Source: Hemerocallis citrina (taxonomy: Eukaryota; Streptophyta; Magnoliopsida; Asparagales; Asphodelaceae). From it: a stretch of 64,000 nt of DNA. This document shows, one piece after another, positions 24,093-34,827 of this stretch. Both the position numbers and the translations under genes were made by a program. The stretch's first letter is position 1. The number at the start of each line of letters is the position of its first letter. The stretch covers positions 6,436,467 to 6,500,466 of the forward strand of contig CM030360.1 in the NCBI GenBank assembly GCA_017893485.1. The letters run 5' to 3'. The notes beneath the pieces are model-generated. The model had not been told where the DNA came from. It was given only the letters and a program-made list of their open reading frames with translations, and made no database searches.

Positions 24093-25050
24093 CTGAGCAT
24101 ACCCAAAAAGTAGCACATAGTTTTATAGGGTGGATTAGGGTTTCAATAATTGGTTTTAGGATTTGGATTAATATGGACGATAATACATACATACACATAT
24201 ATATATACAACATACACATGAGTGTATAAACACATACATGACAAATGCATACATTTCTCAAAAGAAAATATTTGTATGTTTGTATATAAAAAAATAATTT
24301 TATCAATATACAAATACTACACGTTCCGTCCCAATTATAGTTGAAACAATCGTACAATTTAATTGAGAAATTATCCTAACTCCGGTTCAACAATTGTGCC
24401 ATTATCGGGCTCGAAACATATTAAATAATATGTTCCAACACTGACTCAATTAAAATAATTAAGAAAATTCCATTAATATGTGCAAATCTTAATTGTGCAC
24501 GGACTAATGTACAAAATAGTTATATATTATTTTGTGGGACCTTACATTACTCCCTCCTTATAATAGTTCTGTCCTCGGAACTACACTAGTGGAGAGAAAG
24601 AAAATACATATTTAATCAACCAGTTCAGTAAATACATTCCTCGACAGTCTTCAGATTCCCAAGTGATTCCCTCAACGTGCTGTTTCCTCCAGATACTCTT
24701 ACCAGTTAGCATGCCTCCTAGCGCTCAGTATGACTCCTTCTGTTGGCTCATCCGTCTTTGCATGAAAAGCTATGCTGAAGTTGGCTCCCATTTTCAAGTT
24801 TTCTCATAGATTTCCTAGAGGTGCGAAGTATACCTTGCCACCGTTGAAGATTATTGATGTTAAGCCTCCTTAAAGCTCCATAATTCCTCGTCACATATTT
24901 ACACTATCTCTTCGAGATCTTTGGTGACCTTTTGTTTCCATTCTGACAATAGTCGTAATGGTCCGCTAGCTTCTGGTTTTAATTCTCTGGCACCTGCAAT
25001 ACATATCTACAAGTTAGTATTGTCCTGATGTCCTGCTTTCTTCATGCCCA

Positions 25051-26583
25051 CTAGTGATGCGGCTTCATGCTCCGATACATCTTCTGAGGGTCGGTGGCCA
25101 CTCCTTCCTTAGAAAAAGAGCGAAGCCCAGAAAATGTTGCTTCAGTCTTCTTGCAACTCATTCTGGTGCTCATGCTAATGCTTGGCGTGATCCTCCTCCG
25201 TCTTCGGTATTTCTTCCTCCTTGATGCGGACCTGGTGTTTTCCTGACTACAAGTTGACCTCAGAGAACACTTCTGCTCTTGAAGTCGATCAAACAAGTCA
25301 TCGATGGATACGTGCCTCGAGCTGTAACCTGGTTCACTCATGTTGCTTGATGCGCAACCCCACTGATCCATTCTTCATTTCCTACAAGCAAAAACGGTGC
25401 TTCTCAAGGCGAAGCACTAAGCCTAATGAATCTCTCCGGTATTAGCTTTTCAATTTTCTTGGTGCTTGAAAGACCCGACCAACAGGACAAGATCCGAAAC
25501 ATTGCTTCCTGAATTTTTGCCTGCAGCTTCAGCTTGTGGTATCTGATCCTGTTGACATCCACGAATGCTCCCTTCATCTGGTACATCTTGGATAATTCTC
25601 GTTTCGATATTGAGGTCTCCGTCATCAGCTCCACTGCCTTCTTCCTCGACTCCTGTGTTGCGCGTTCGCCTCCATCTACGTCCGGTTGTACCATGACCAT
25701 GGGATGCTAAACATATGATATATCAACATAATTTGACATTCAGAAAAATAATGTAACAGATTGATTTCAAAATATAACACCATAGTTAACCACATATTCA
25801 TTATCCAAGTATATACGGAAGATTAAATCCTTCCGCTCACCACAAAAATATAACATAGCAAAACACATCCTATTAAGGGACACACAATACTAACATCTTA
25901 TCACTACTGATAGGACAAACATCACATTAATCCACATGACGACATCCCCATAGTTCAGCTGCCTCCCTCGTTGTTGTCCTTCTGAGCCTGTCCACTATCG
26001 TCCTACTGTCGTTGTGGGCAATTCGAATTGATATGCCCCGTCTCCCTACAGATTAAATAAGTGATACCCTGAGCCTTTCTTTTTGGGCACTGATTCTTGT
26101 AATGACCTTGCTCTCCGCACTTAAAACATTCCACTGGCTTGACGACCTTCTTGGGGCATTTGCTTTTGAAGTGTCCTTGCTCTTCAAAGTAGCAGCACTC
26201 TCTTGGTTTGGTAGCCCTTCCAGTCGCTCCTGGCTTGGTATTCTTTTGGGGTTGCCCCTAACGATCCTGCATTCGTGTCATTTGAGATTGAATTTGCTCT
26301 TGTTCCGCCTCTAGGCGTGCTATTTTGCTCTCTAGATGCTTACTAGTCGCCTGATTTGGTGAACCACCTTAGCCTTGTACTTCTTTAGCTTCCTAACTCC
26401 CAGATGTATGCTGGCCTCCGCTCGCTGCTCTGCAATTAGTTCTCGTAGTGGTGGAGGAGAGTTCGCCCTTCGCTTGGCATGTGGTGGCTTTGGTTCCTCA
26501 TCTACGGTCATCAGTTCCTCTGTAGATATTGGCACACCTTCCTCTACCGAAACATCTTCGAGCAAGATATCCTCAAATGCCAT
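25051..26583 (-). pseudogene. Gag-like coding remnant with CCHC knuckles
   Basis: A frame from 26583 starts MAFEDILLEDVSVEEG, is rich in Glu and Lys, and runs to 26332. After a break come three knuckle-like repeats at 26018-26197. Only the middle one, CFKCGEQGHYKNQC, keeps all four ligands. The first has Phe at the second Cys and the last has Tyr at the first Cys. Further left, frames at 25404-25700 and 25051-25371 continue without recognisable homology. The large retrotransposon gag core domain that normally precedes the knuckles is absent, so this gag would be truncated even before decay. Confidence 0.65.
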
Positions 26584-26759
26584 CTTGAAAAAGAAAGAAA
26601 AACATAGATAGGGTTAGTTCAGACATAGGAAAAATCATAAACATAAGTTGCAAAATGCATCAGTATGATTTACGATCGTCCTGCTATCCAACTAAACTCT
26701 ACTCTAACTGGGGCATCCAAGTCTAATTTTCCTACCGTGTTAGACTATAATTTGAAGTC

Positions 26760-26771
26760 GCTCTGATACCA
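26760..26771 (-). promoter_or_regulatory. Primer-binding site TGGTATCAGAGC
   Basis: The minus strand reads TGGTATCAGAGC, three bases inside the 5' LTR end. It is complementary to the 3' end of initiator tRNA-Met, the usual plant LTR-element primer. Confidence 0.88.
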
Positions 26772-26774
26772 CTT

Positions 26775-27116
26775 TGTAACGCCCTGAGTTCCCAACATAG
26801 AAAACTCGAGACATAGCTTGAATCTTTCCATCAAATGAGTCCAAACACAGTAAAATCATAGAAAATTTAAACTTTTATCGCCACCAAAAATGTTATTACA
26901 AGTAAAAATTGTACAACAAAGAATTACATCATGAATTACATAAATTACATCCCAAAAATTTACTGTACAACACTTATAATCGCACAGGTACAATAACCAG
27001 GAAACTCTGCAACACACTTACAACAACTTCCAATGATCGCTCCCCACAGCTCGAGTCTCCTACTCCAAGATCAGCATTCCTGCACTAAACAGACTATGGG
27101 CACGTCAGTTGAATAC
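26775..27116 (-). mobile_element. 5' LTR of the non-autonomous element, homologous part
   Basis: TGTAACGCCCTGAGTTCCC and the following 340 bp align almost base for base with 20556-20912, including GAGTCCAAACACAGTAAAATCA and the ACTAAA(C/T)AGACT segment. Similarity fades at about 27116, where the left LTR continues with AATGACACAATG and this one with CTTAGTTCAGG. Confidence 0.8.
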
Positions 27117-28067
27117 AACTTAGTTCAGGAGAAAAGGGCATCAAATGTATGACAAGAATGTGTGTTTGAAATTAGAGTATATAATACAACGTAAAGAAAG
27201 AACTATGACTTAATTAATAAGAATATTCTCATCCAGTTCTCTCAGATCCTCTGCTCTATCTAAACACTAAATCCACAGACTTTTTTATGCACAAACCGAA
27301 TGACTCGAGACATATTCACTTAATGTATGGACACATATATATACAGTTATACACTCCAATAATTTCAAACATAACTTCAAAATATATACCAATTCAGAAG
27401 TAAATAGGTAAAGGGATGGTGAAGAGAAAAGAATTACAACGCAGATGGTGCGTATAATATAAGGTATTAAGGTTGGATAATCGATGTTGTACAAGTAATC
27501 TCAAAAATCCATTACATTAACTATACAAAATTTTAGTTTGGAAACAAGGAGGGCTTAGAAACAATCTTCTATATAGAACATTCTTAGAAATACTTCCCAA
27601 AATTGTCCACAGATTCGGAATCTTTCTTGAATTACAGGAACTCCCAATTACTATTCAATTAGCTTATGGGTTTCTGACTTTTGGAAAACCATTAGCTAGT
27701 CGATTACTGGTCGAAATTCATTACAGTACCAGTGCAATAACACAAACAACAGACACTATGGTAATCGAATCAAAAATCCATAAACAACTCTAATAACATC
27801 ATCAATAAATTTATACTGAAAATTAGTAAAAGCAACGCAATCCCTAACCTCAGATTTATAGTGGAAACCCAAACTAAAATCATGATTTGAAAAAAAACAG
27901 AAAAATGAAGTAAAAAAAGAGAAATATCAGAGTTATACCTAGGGTTTGATGAGAGAGTGATTGAAACTGATTGAAATATCAATCGATTCCTCTTTTTCTG
28001 ATTTGAGAAGGAGAGGAGAGAGTAGGATTTTTTTTGAGGGGGGGGGGAACGGAGGAGGATGGGGATA
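27117..28067. other. Unassigned AT-rich stretch
   Basis: This is 950 bp between the truncated LTR and the copia TSD. No convincing coding frame is present. The right end is GA-rich (GAGAAGGAGAGGAGAGAG) and has a 10-G run near 28038-28047, a make-up similar to the left LTR around 24030-24092. It may be a highly divergent continuation of the 5' LTR. Confidence 0.35.
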
Positions 28068-28072
28068 GAGAG

Positions 28073-28214
28073 TGTTAAGATAAATCAGAGAGATATGAAA
28101 ACAATACTGAATATTGAATTGAGTTCAACCAATTACAATATCACCTATATATAGGAGGAGAACAAATATCAAAACAACTCTACAACCAATATGGGACTAT
28201 AATAATATCTAACA
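28073..28214 (-). mobile_element. 3' LTR (142 bp), with polypurine tract
   Basis: The plus strand reads TGTTAAGATAAATC...AATATCTAACA. Just inside, the minus strand reads AAGTGGGGG (28215-28224), the polypurine tract. Confidence 0.92.
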
Positions 28215-28314
28215 CCCCCACTTAAACTCACGATGGGTCAAACAGTGTGAGTTTTCCTATTAAGTATCTAAATTTCTGAACAGTATGGGATTTGGTGAAG
28301 AAGTCTGCAGTCTA

Positions 28315-28722
28315 CTAGGAAGAGGTAACAGAATGGAGAGAAATGGTCCGTGCTTCAAAGTGCTCACGAACATAATGGCAATCAATCTCTATATGCTTCA
28401 TTCGCTCATGAAAGTCCGGGTTGCTTGCAATGTGCAATGCACTCCAGTTATCACAATGAAGAGGAGTATCTCCTATAAGAGTGACACCCATATCTGATAA
28501 CAACCAACGAACATGAACAATCTCTTTAGTAGTAGCTACCATTGATCGGTACTCAGCCTTGTTAGATGAACATGCAACAACTGCCTGTTTCTTGCTTCGC
28601 CATGAGATCAACGAATCACCAAGAAATAGATAGAAACCTGTGGTAGACCTTCTGGTAGTAGGATCACCTGCCCAATCTGAATCAGAATATGCACTGAGCT
28701 CTAGTTTGGATGTAGAAGGCAT
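28315..28722 (-). pseudogene. Copia (short-LTR) RNase H
   Basis: The frame reads LELSAYSDSDWAGDP..RRSTTGFYLFLG, ISWRSKKQAVVACSSNKAEYRS, LHCDNWSALHIASNP and ERMKHIEIDCHYVREHF. The Asp of SDADWAG-type, the Glu of AEYR and the Asp of CDN are present; AEYRS is preceded by Lys rather than Glu. It is one uninterrupted 135-residue frame but is cut off from RT by a frame change and lacks the usual end. Confidence 0.88.
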
Positions 28723-29640
28723 GAATAATGAGCAAGTGATAGTGCCCCGAAGCTATCTGAGGATCCGAAGAAGAGCACCATAGTGAACTTATGTAGGAGC
28801 GGAAATAAACTGACTGACAACACTAACTGCGTGAGCAATGTCGGGCCTGATCATGCATTAGTAGACAAACTGTCCAACAATCTGTCTGTATCTAGTGGGA
28901 TCAGGAAGGAGCTCACCATTTGTGGGACGAAGCTTCACATGAAGCTCTAAGGGTGTATCGGCTAATCGACTGTCAGAAAGGCATGCAGCGGAAATAATAT
29001 CTTATGTGTATTTCTGTTGGGAAATGAGTATCCCCTGAGATCCATGAGCAATCCTAAACCCAGAAAGTAAAGTAGATTACCAAGATCTTTCATATGGAAC
29101 TGCTGGTAAAGGTATTTCTGGGTGGATACAATGCCGGCAGAGTCATCCCCAGTAATGATCATATCATCAATATATAGTAGTAGAAGTACCCTCCCCTGCG
29201 GTGATGACCGCATAAACATGGAATGGTCTTGGGACCTCTGATGAAAGCCAGCCTTGGTGATGACAAGCCGAAAACACTCAAACCAGGCACAAGGGGCATG
29301 TTTCAGACCATATATAGCACGCCGTAGTCTACAAACATGACGAGGAGTAGTAAGACCAGGAGGAGGATGCATATAAACCATTTCAGATAGGGTACCATGA
29401 AGAAAAGTATTCTTCACGTCCAACTGGTATAGCGGCTACTGACGAACGGCGGCAACAGCAAGAAGAGTGCGAACTGTAGTCATCTGAGCCACTGGGGCAA
29501 AAGTCTCATCATAATCAATGCCATGCTCCTGTGAAAAACCCCAGGAAACTAGACGAGCCTTGTGTCGCTCAATGAAGCCACCAAGTCGATATTTGACCTT
29601 AAAGATCCACTTGCAGCTAACAGGCTGAAAACCCACAGGC
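28723..29640 (-). pseudogene. Copia (short-LTR) reverse transcriptase
   Basis: The part at 29436-29636 reads [12 protein letters not shown]...[26 protein letters not shown]. After one stop, 28962-29423 continues in the same frame with MDVKNTFLHGTLSEMVYM, CRLRRAIYGLKHAP and the intact catalytic LLLLYIDDMIITGDD, then FHMKDLG.LLYFLG. The stop sits between QPLYQLDVK-type blocks, so RT is otherwise nearly whole. Coding resemblance continues in another frame to 28800. Confidence 0.87.
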
Positions 29641-31116
29641 AGTGGAACAACATCCCCAGTACCAGTCTGATCAAAGGCACAGAACTCCTCTGCAATAGCT
29701 TTCTGCCACTCGGGGTATTAAACGGCTTCCTTATAGGTTCTGGGCTTACTGTAGAGCGTATTACAGTGAGATATGCATGAAACTGGGGTGAGTAAGAAGC
29801 TAGTGTGGCAAAGCCAAATTGGTCAGAGGGACCAGTGGCATCAGGTGTGTAACGAGGTGGTGGGACGCCCGTAGTAGAATGTGTAGACTGGCCAACCGGT
29901 GGTGAAATGGCAATATGTGGAGGTAAGGTAGGTGGTGTGAGTGTATGCAACTGTGGGGATGCAAGTGGTGTGGGTGTATGAGGCGGTGGAGGAGTAGGGG
30001 GTGTCTCTGTTGGAGGAATATTAGGGGTACTGTCTATAGCAGAAATGAAAGGAGCCAACGGAGTAGGATCAAAAGGAATGGGTAGAGTGGAATTAGGCCC
30101 AACATGTGAAGGCTCGAGAAAAATAGAATCCTGAGGAGATGTCAAGTAGTAGGGAGAGTCTTCTATAAAGGAGACATGTCGAGAAATACGAATATGACCT
30201 GCCACTGGATCAAAACAACGATAACCTTTATGCTCAGGACTTAGACCTAGATGAACACACTTAGCGGCACGAGTGGTGAGCTTCGTGCGCTCAGTGGGAG
30301 GGAGAAGGACATAACAGGTACACCCAAAAATATGGAGCATGCTGTAATCGGGTGGGGAGTGATAGAGAGCCTCATAAGGAGTGAAGCCAGAAAGGGCAGA
30401 TGAAGGAATAATGTTAATGAGACTGACAAAAGTCATGACAGTTTCATCCCAGAAAGAGCGAGGAACAGACGAGGAGAGTAGAAGAGTGCGAGCCGTCTCA
30501 TGGATGTGACGATGCTTGCGTTCAGCTACACCATTCTGCTCATGGCTGTGGGGGCATGATTGCTAAAAAGAGTGGCATGAGATTGAAGAATCGATCGCAT
30601 ACTAGCAGAAGTGTACTCACCAGCACCATCCGAGCGAAAGGTTTTGATACGAACTGCAAACTGAGTGCGAACCATGGTCGTAAAGAATCAGTAAATGTCA
30701 AGTATCTCAGAACGTTGGCGCATAAGAAATACCCATGTGTGTCTAGTGAAATCATCGATGAAACTAACATAATAGAGATAACCTTTTTGAGAAGGTATGG
30801 GAGATGGGCCCCATATGTCAGAGTGAATAAGTTGAAATGCATGAATAGACCGAGAAATGCTTTTATTGTTAAAAGGAAGAACTAAGTGTTTTGCCAACTT
30901 ACAATCCTGACAAACAAATAATGAAGTAAAATTAAAACGACCAAGAGCACCACTACGAACCAAATCTTTCAAACGAGACGCACTAATATGACCTAAGCGT
31001 CTGTGCCACAAATCGGCATCAGAACTGACAACACCAGCAAAATTAGAAGTAGAGTCATGAGCATGAAGAAAATCTAGATGATATAGATGTTCATGTCTGC
31101 TAGCGTGTCCAATCAT
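29641..31116 (-). pseudogene. Copia (short-LTR) integrase and proline-rich linker
   Basis: The frame 30688-31116 reads WHRRLGHISASRLKDL, CQDCKLAKH, LIHSDIWGPSP and SFIDDFTRHTWVF. The zinc ligands and first catalytic Asp are present. RIKTFRSDGAGEYTS near 30640 gives the second Asp and HEQNGVAERKH near 30530 gives the Glu. The frame 29549-30436 (295 residues) holds the C-terminal GFTPYEALYH...LHIFGCTCYVLLP...CVHLGLSPEHKGYRCF, then a Pro/Thr-rich linker towards RT. The catalytic triad is complete but spread over three frames. Confidence 0.87.
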
Positions 31117-31553
31117 ATGACCAGTCTGAGGGTCTGTATGGTACAGTCTAAAGAAGTAAAGGTAACGGTGAGGCCACTATCACATAAAGCACTAATGGAA
31201 ATAAGGTTTGTAGATAAATGAGGGGCATAAAGGACAAAAGGTAATGTGAGAGTTAGAGTGTTAATAAATCCGGAGTGTGTAGTAAGAAGTAGTGAACCAT
31301 CGGTAGTGTAAAGTGACGGTGCGTGAGAGGTCAGTGTAGTGCGAGTGGTGAGAAGAGTGTAATTGCTAGTGAGATGATGTGAACCACCAGAATCTAAAAA
31401 CCAGGAAGAAGACATACCAGGAGTGACAGAGAAGGCAGGAGCAGAGGAACCGGCACTGATGGACTGATCCGAGTTCTGAAGATCCATCTGAGCTAGACGG
31501 TGTTGTGGAATATCATAGGGAGCAGGAGAAGGCATGGCCGGAGTGACCACCAT
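31117..31553 (-). pseudogene. Copia (short-LTR) protease
   Basis: A 146-residue frame contains SSWFLDSGGSHHLTSNYTLL, where DSG is the active-site triplet, and VLYAPHLSTNLISISALC, the usual closing block. It shares the frame of gag, but a stop lies between them. The C-terminal end runs out of frame with integrase at 31116. Confidence 0.85.
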
Positions 31554-32468
31554 CGCACCAGGTGTGCGGAGAGGAGGTAAACCCTGTTGCTGTCTTCATT
31601 GCTGTGCCTGAACTAGGAGCTAGGGATGCAGAATAAAGCAGTTACTATGATTATGACCATCCCGCTAACAGTGGGTGCAATGGGGACGACGATCAGGAAC
31701 ACTGCGATGAGCAGAAGGAGCAGACATAGGGCTGGGGCGAGGCTTGCGTGAGAAGGATGTACAGTAAGCAACTGCAAGAACACTTTCACTGGTAGAGGGT
31801 GGGTGAGAAGTAGGAGTGGGGAGAGCACGTAACCGAGTTTCTTTAGCAACAAGCTTAGCAATAGAAGTTTCAAGACAAGGAACCGGGTTACGATGGATCA
31901 ATTGACTACATAAAGACTGATACTCTGATCGTAGACCCATTATAAAGAACATAAACTGATGATGTTCACGAGTAACATGCACATCACTGTGCTCTAGTTG
32001 ATGTAATTCGTGCCAGATATTGCGCATAGCTGTGTAATGTTCCTGAATACTGCGATCACCTTGCCTATCAAGAACGGACTGAACAAGAAGCTGATACTCA
32101 CGAGCTCCACTATTCTCGACATACTGAGTAACCAAATGTTGCCAAAGAGCCTTGGCAGGATGAACACGAAGAAGATCAGCACGAAGACTACGGTCGACGG
32201 AGGAGATGAGGAAGGCAATAATCTGACGATCATGATCATCCAAAGTGGTCTGAGATGTGTGAATCAGTTGCTTATCGGCAGGGGAAGCGGTAGCATCGAG
32301 ATCTTTGGGACGAATAGTGGAACCATCAATGTGACCCCATAAGGAATGGCCGAGAAGAGTGGCCTCAACAGAAGCAGACCAATCAGTCCAATCCTTTGCA
32401 GAAGAGAGAAGGAAATCAGTGGAGACTGGAAGATACTGATGAAACTGGGGCTCCATAAAAAAATCCAA
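31554..32468 (-). pseudogene. Copia (short-LTR) gag
   Basis: A 267-residue frame (31665-32468) starts MDFFMEPQFHQYLPVST and contains DWTDWSASVEATLLGHSLWG, LISSVDRSLRADLL, ALWQHLVTQY and FIMGLRSEYQSL, the standard copia gag core. The end reads HCTHC, the first two Cys of a zinc knuckle, before a stop. The knuckle is therefore truncated. The start codon is chosen because coding resemblance begins there, 768 bp from the PBS. Confidence 0.87.
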
Positions 32469-33223
32469 GGACCTATAAAAAAAAATTTCATTTTTTTTGC
32501 TTTTTGCTTTTTTGCTTTTTTGCTTTTTGTTTTTTTTTTGGGAATAGAAAGAAAATAAACAGATGAAAAATAAAAAAAGAAAGAGAAATATAAAAAAAAT
32601 GAGGAAGTGACGAACGGGGGGAGGGCAGTGGCTACTGGTCTCCTTCGACGACTGGATCTCGACGATTGTGGATCTCGACGACGGGAGCGGGAGTTCGGGA
32701 GCAGTACGTGTGGGAGTTCGACGACTGTGGATCTCGACTGTGGCTACTGGTCTTCTTCGACGACAGTGGATCTCGACGACTGTGGATCTCGATGATGGGA
32801 GCAGGAGTTCGAGAGTTCGACAACTGTGGATCTCGACGATGGGAGCGGTTGTTGATCTCGACGGGAGTGCGGGAGTGCGGGAGCGGTTGCGGGAGGCGGC
32901 GACTGTGGACGCCTCGACTATTGTGGAGACGATGACTACTGTGGAGACGACGACTGTGGAGCGGTTGCGGCAGCGGTTGTGGAGGCGGCGATTTGAGTCG
33001 ACTGTGGAGACGTCTCGACGACGGTGGTTGTATGGTGATAGGGTTTCAGGAGGCGACAGTGTATGGGGATAGGGTTTCGGAGGTTGAAGATGATTGATTT
33101 TTTTATTATTATTATTTTATTTTTTTTGAGATGTAGGATTTTGGGAAGAAATTTGTATAACTTGGCTGTTAGGATTTGAGAATTTTTGTAGCGGAAATTT
33201 AAGAAGGAAAAATTTGGATAATT
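32469..33223 (-). repeat. Long leader of the short-LTR copia with minisatellite
   Basis: The untranslated leader has a T/GCTTTTT-rich tract (32490-32545) and, at about 32640-33010, many imperfect copies of a GTGGATCTCGACGAC-like unit mixed with GAGTTCG and GGAGCGG blocks. Plus-strand frames across it are repeat artefacts. Confidence 0.75.
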
Positions 33224-33236
33224 GGCTCTAATACCA
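33224..33236 (-). promoter_or_regulatory. Primer-binding site of the short-LTR copia
   Basis: The minus strand reads TGGTATTAGAGCC directly next to the LTR end. It differs by one base from the initiator tRNA-Met complement TGGTATCAGAGCC. Confidence 0.85.
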
Positions 33237-33378
33237 TGTTAAGATAAATCGAAGAGATATGAAAACAATACTAAATATTGAATTGAGTTCAACTAAGTAC
33301 AATACCACCTACATATAGGAGGAGAAGAAATATCAAAACAACTCTACAACCAATATGGGACTATAATAATATCTAACA
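33237..33378 (-). mobile_element. 5' LTR (142 bp)
   Basis: It aligns without gaps with 28073-28214, with about 8 substitutions. It ends ATCTAACA and is followed by the GAGAG TSD. Confidence 0.92.
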
Positions 33379-33584
33379 GAGAGCGATGGATAGGGACGGA
33401 GGAGGACGATGACAGCGATGGAAGAGGACGATCCTTGGGACGGCGCCGAAGGAGAGAGGAGTGAGGGATTTGGGGGTGGGTGGAGGAAAATAGGGTTTAG
33501 GTGAGAGTAAAATAGGGCGGGATCGAGCGCGAGAATAGGAAAATTGGGGATCGGGGGAGGTAGGGTTTTGGTGATTTTATCATG

Positions 33585-33757
33585 ATAATCCCCGTCATTT
33601 GCGAACACCGGGGTAGGTGAATACCCCGGCGTTTTTTAAAAAACGTCGGGGTTTCAAACAACTCCGCTGGCGCTTTTCAAAAAACGTCGAGGAAACTCCG
33701 GCGAACTACCTAAACGCCGGGGTAGTTTCGCCAGATTTTCCATGTTCTTTTGTAGTG
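33585..33757. mobile_element. CACTA transposon terminus A with subterminal repeats
   Basis: The end reads CATGTTCTTTTGTAGTG; its reverse complement begins CACTACAAAAGAAC, the CACTA signature. Inside are alternating copies of CCCCGGCGTTTTTT and AAAACGTCGGGG in both orientations, the subterminal transposase-binding pattern of En/Spm elements. The other terminus is not found in the window. Confidence 0.75.
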
Positions 33758-34147
33758 TATTGATATTAAATTCATTGTTCATTCTTGTACAGGAAGTTGA
33801 GTGTTGTTTCTCCATCGAACCTAGTTTAGGTATCCTAAAGGCTTGCTACCTCAAATATACTACGCTATTTTTTGCAAATCATTTAACCTAATCTTGACTG
33901 CACTTGGTCTTCCTTTTTCTTTTGATTTTATGAAGTAATTAAATGATTAAAAAGCAACTAGTTTTTAAAAGTAACAGTGGTTTGTTCAAAAAAAGAGGAT
34001 AAGAGTGCTGATTGGGTCTATTCTATATGTATATATTTTCGGTGCAAGGTCTTTTATCTTGCAACTATAGATTTATAATGATATTCTATTTTTCACTTGT
34101 TAGACTAACTCCCTGTTAACTTTATTGACATGAATTTTGAACAATAG

Positions 34148-34484
34148 GTACACATGGAAGTTGTATTCTGAGAGGTTGGTGACACTGGCTGGTGTTCACG
34201 GCTACTGGGAATATGTCTCTTAAGATTGATCGCAGAAAGACATGTCATTACCTTGAGATGTTTTATGCCTTCAAGTATCGCAAACTGGTGAGTTTATTTG
34301 AATTCTATAATTGAGTGGTGAGTTTATTTGAATTCCATAGTTGAGAAATCAAGTACTAGTCAACTGGAATCTATGTTTTATGGAGAAGATTGGGAACTTT
34401 TTTGTTCTTTTTGTTTTGCAGGCTATAGGCTCGTCGATCAGCAAGTTTGAGGCTCCTTCTCCTACTTCATCAAGGAAGAAATGA
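34148..34484 (+). pseudogene. Sucrose synthase 3' exons (captured or relict fragment)
   Basis: An exon from about 34148 to 34287, bounded by AG and GTGAGT, reads TWKLYSERLVTLAGVHGYWEYVS and, after a one-base shift, KIDRR and CHYLEMFYAFKYRKL. This is the C-terminal block of plant sucrose synthase (cleaves sucrose with UDP to UDP-glucose and fructose). A second exon, 34422-34484 after TTTTGCAG, adds a short tail AIGSSISKFEAPSPTSSRKK and a stop. One extra T in GTCTCTTAAG breaks the frame. The catalytic domains are missing. It lies between two CACTA-type subterminal blocks, which suggests capture by a transposon. Confidence 0.82.
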
Positions 34485-34719
34485 TTAGGGAATTGGGGAT
34501 ATAAGGAGAATAGATGTAAACAACTTGATGATGGTTGTGTTTAGTGTTTGAATAAGATTTCTTACTTTTTGTATCGACGTATAAAATTTCTTAATCTTTG
34601 TATGGACGCATAAGATTTCTTAATCTTTGTATGGATTACTGGAAATTATTATATATGGAAATTATTATAGTTTTTTAATAAGTTCTCAGATTCCTTCACA
34701 AAAAAAGAAAATAAACAAC

Positions 34720-34827
34720 TACCCCGGTGTTTTTAGGGTAACTTTTTACCCACAATTTTTTTTTTTTTTTTTATTAAAAAATATACCCCGTCGTTTTACA
34801 AATGCTGGGGTATATTAAACATACACC
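34720..34827. mobile_element. CACTA terminus B, left portion of subterminal block
   Basis: CCCCGGTGTTTTTAGGG, CCCCGTCGTTTTAC and AAATGCTGGGG repeat the CACTA subterminal pattern. It is interrupted at 34828 by a copia element and continues at 51708. Confidence 0.72.

Larger units (their letters stand above)
20556..24546 (-). mobile_element. 3' LTR (3991 bp) of the non-autonomous gypsy element
   Basis: It begins on the plus strand TGTAATGCCCCGAGTTCC and ends GGGACCTTACA. It includes a direct 45-bp duplication (about 21080-21170), a degenerate array of roughly 170-190-bp units at about 22560-23600, a run of 33 G (24060-24092) and a TATA-like stretch near 24190. Open frames in it are not genes. 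Confidence 0.8.
20556..27116 (-). mobile_element. Non-autonomous gypsy element, gag-like coding only
   Basis: The left (3') LTR is 20556-24546, the PPT AGGAGGGAGTAA lies at about 24547-24560, the PBS is 26760-26771, and the right (5') LTR begins at 26775 with clear homology only to about 27116. The internal region is just 2.2 kb and encodes an N-terminal leader and CCHC knuckles. There is no protease, RT, RNase H or integrase. Such elements must borrow pol from relatives. LTR ends TGTAATGCCCCG / TGTAACGCCCTG and the tRNA-iMet-type PBS fit the chromovirus gypsy families in this window. Confidence 0.75.
28073..33378 (-). mobile_element. Ty1/copia element (short-LTR, Ale/Retrofit-like), TSD GAGAG
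   Basis: Two LTRs of exactly 142 bp (28073-28214 and 33237-33378) differ at about 8 positions, roughly 94% identity. GAGAG flanks both sides (28068-28072, 33379-33383). The order on the minus strand is PBS, long leader, gag, protease, integrase, RT, RNase H, PPT. Very short LTRs and this gag type suggest the Ale/Retrofit group. Most active-site motifs are intact but at least five frame changes or stops separate the domains. Confidence 0.92.

Noticed and set aside
23905..24357. 150-residue frame with a polyproline stretch
   Set aside because: The proline run is the reverse of the 33-G homopolymer in an LTR; the flanks have no protein-like pattern.
32607..33072. Plus-strand frames of up to 134 residues
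   Set aside because: They are encoded by the minisatellite leader of the short-LTR copia.
33790..33831. A short exon-like piece ahead of the sucrose synthase exons
   Set aside because: It has AG and GT borders, but its translation does not match the sucrose synthase segment expected there.
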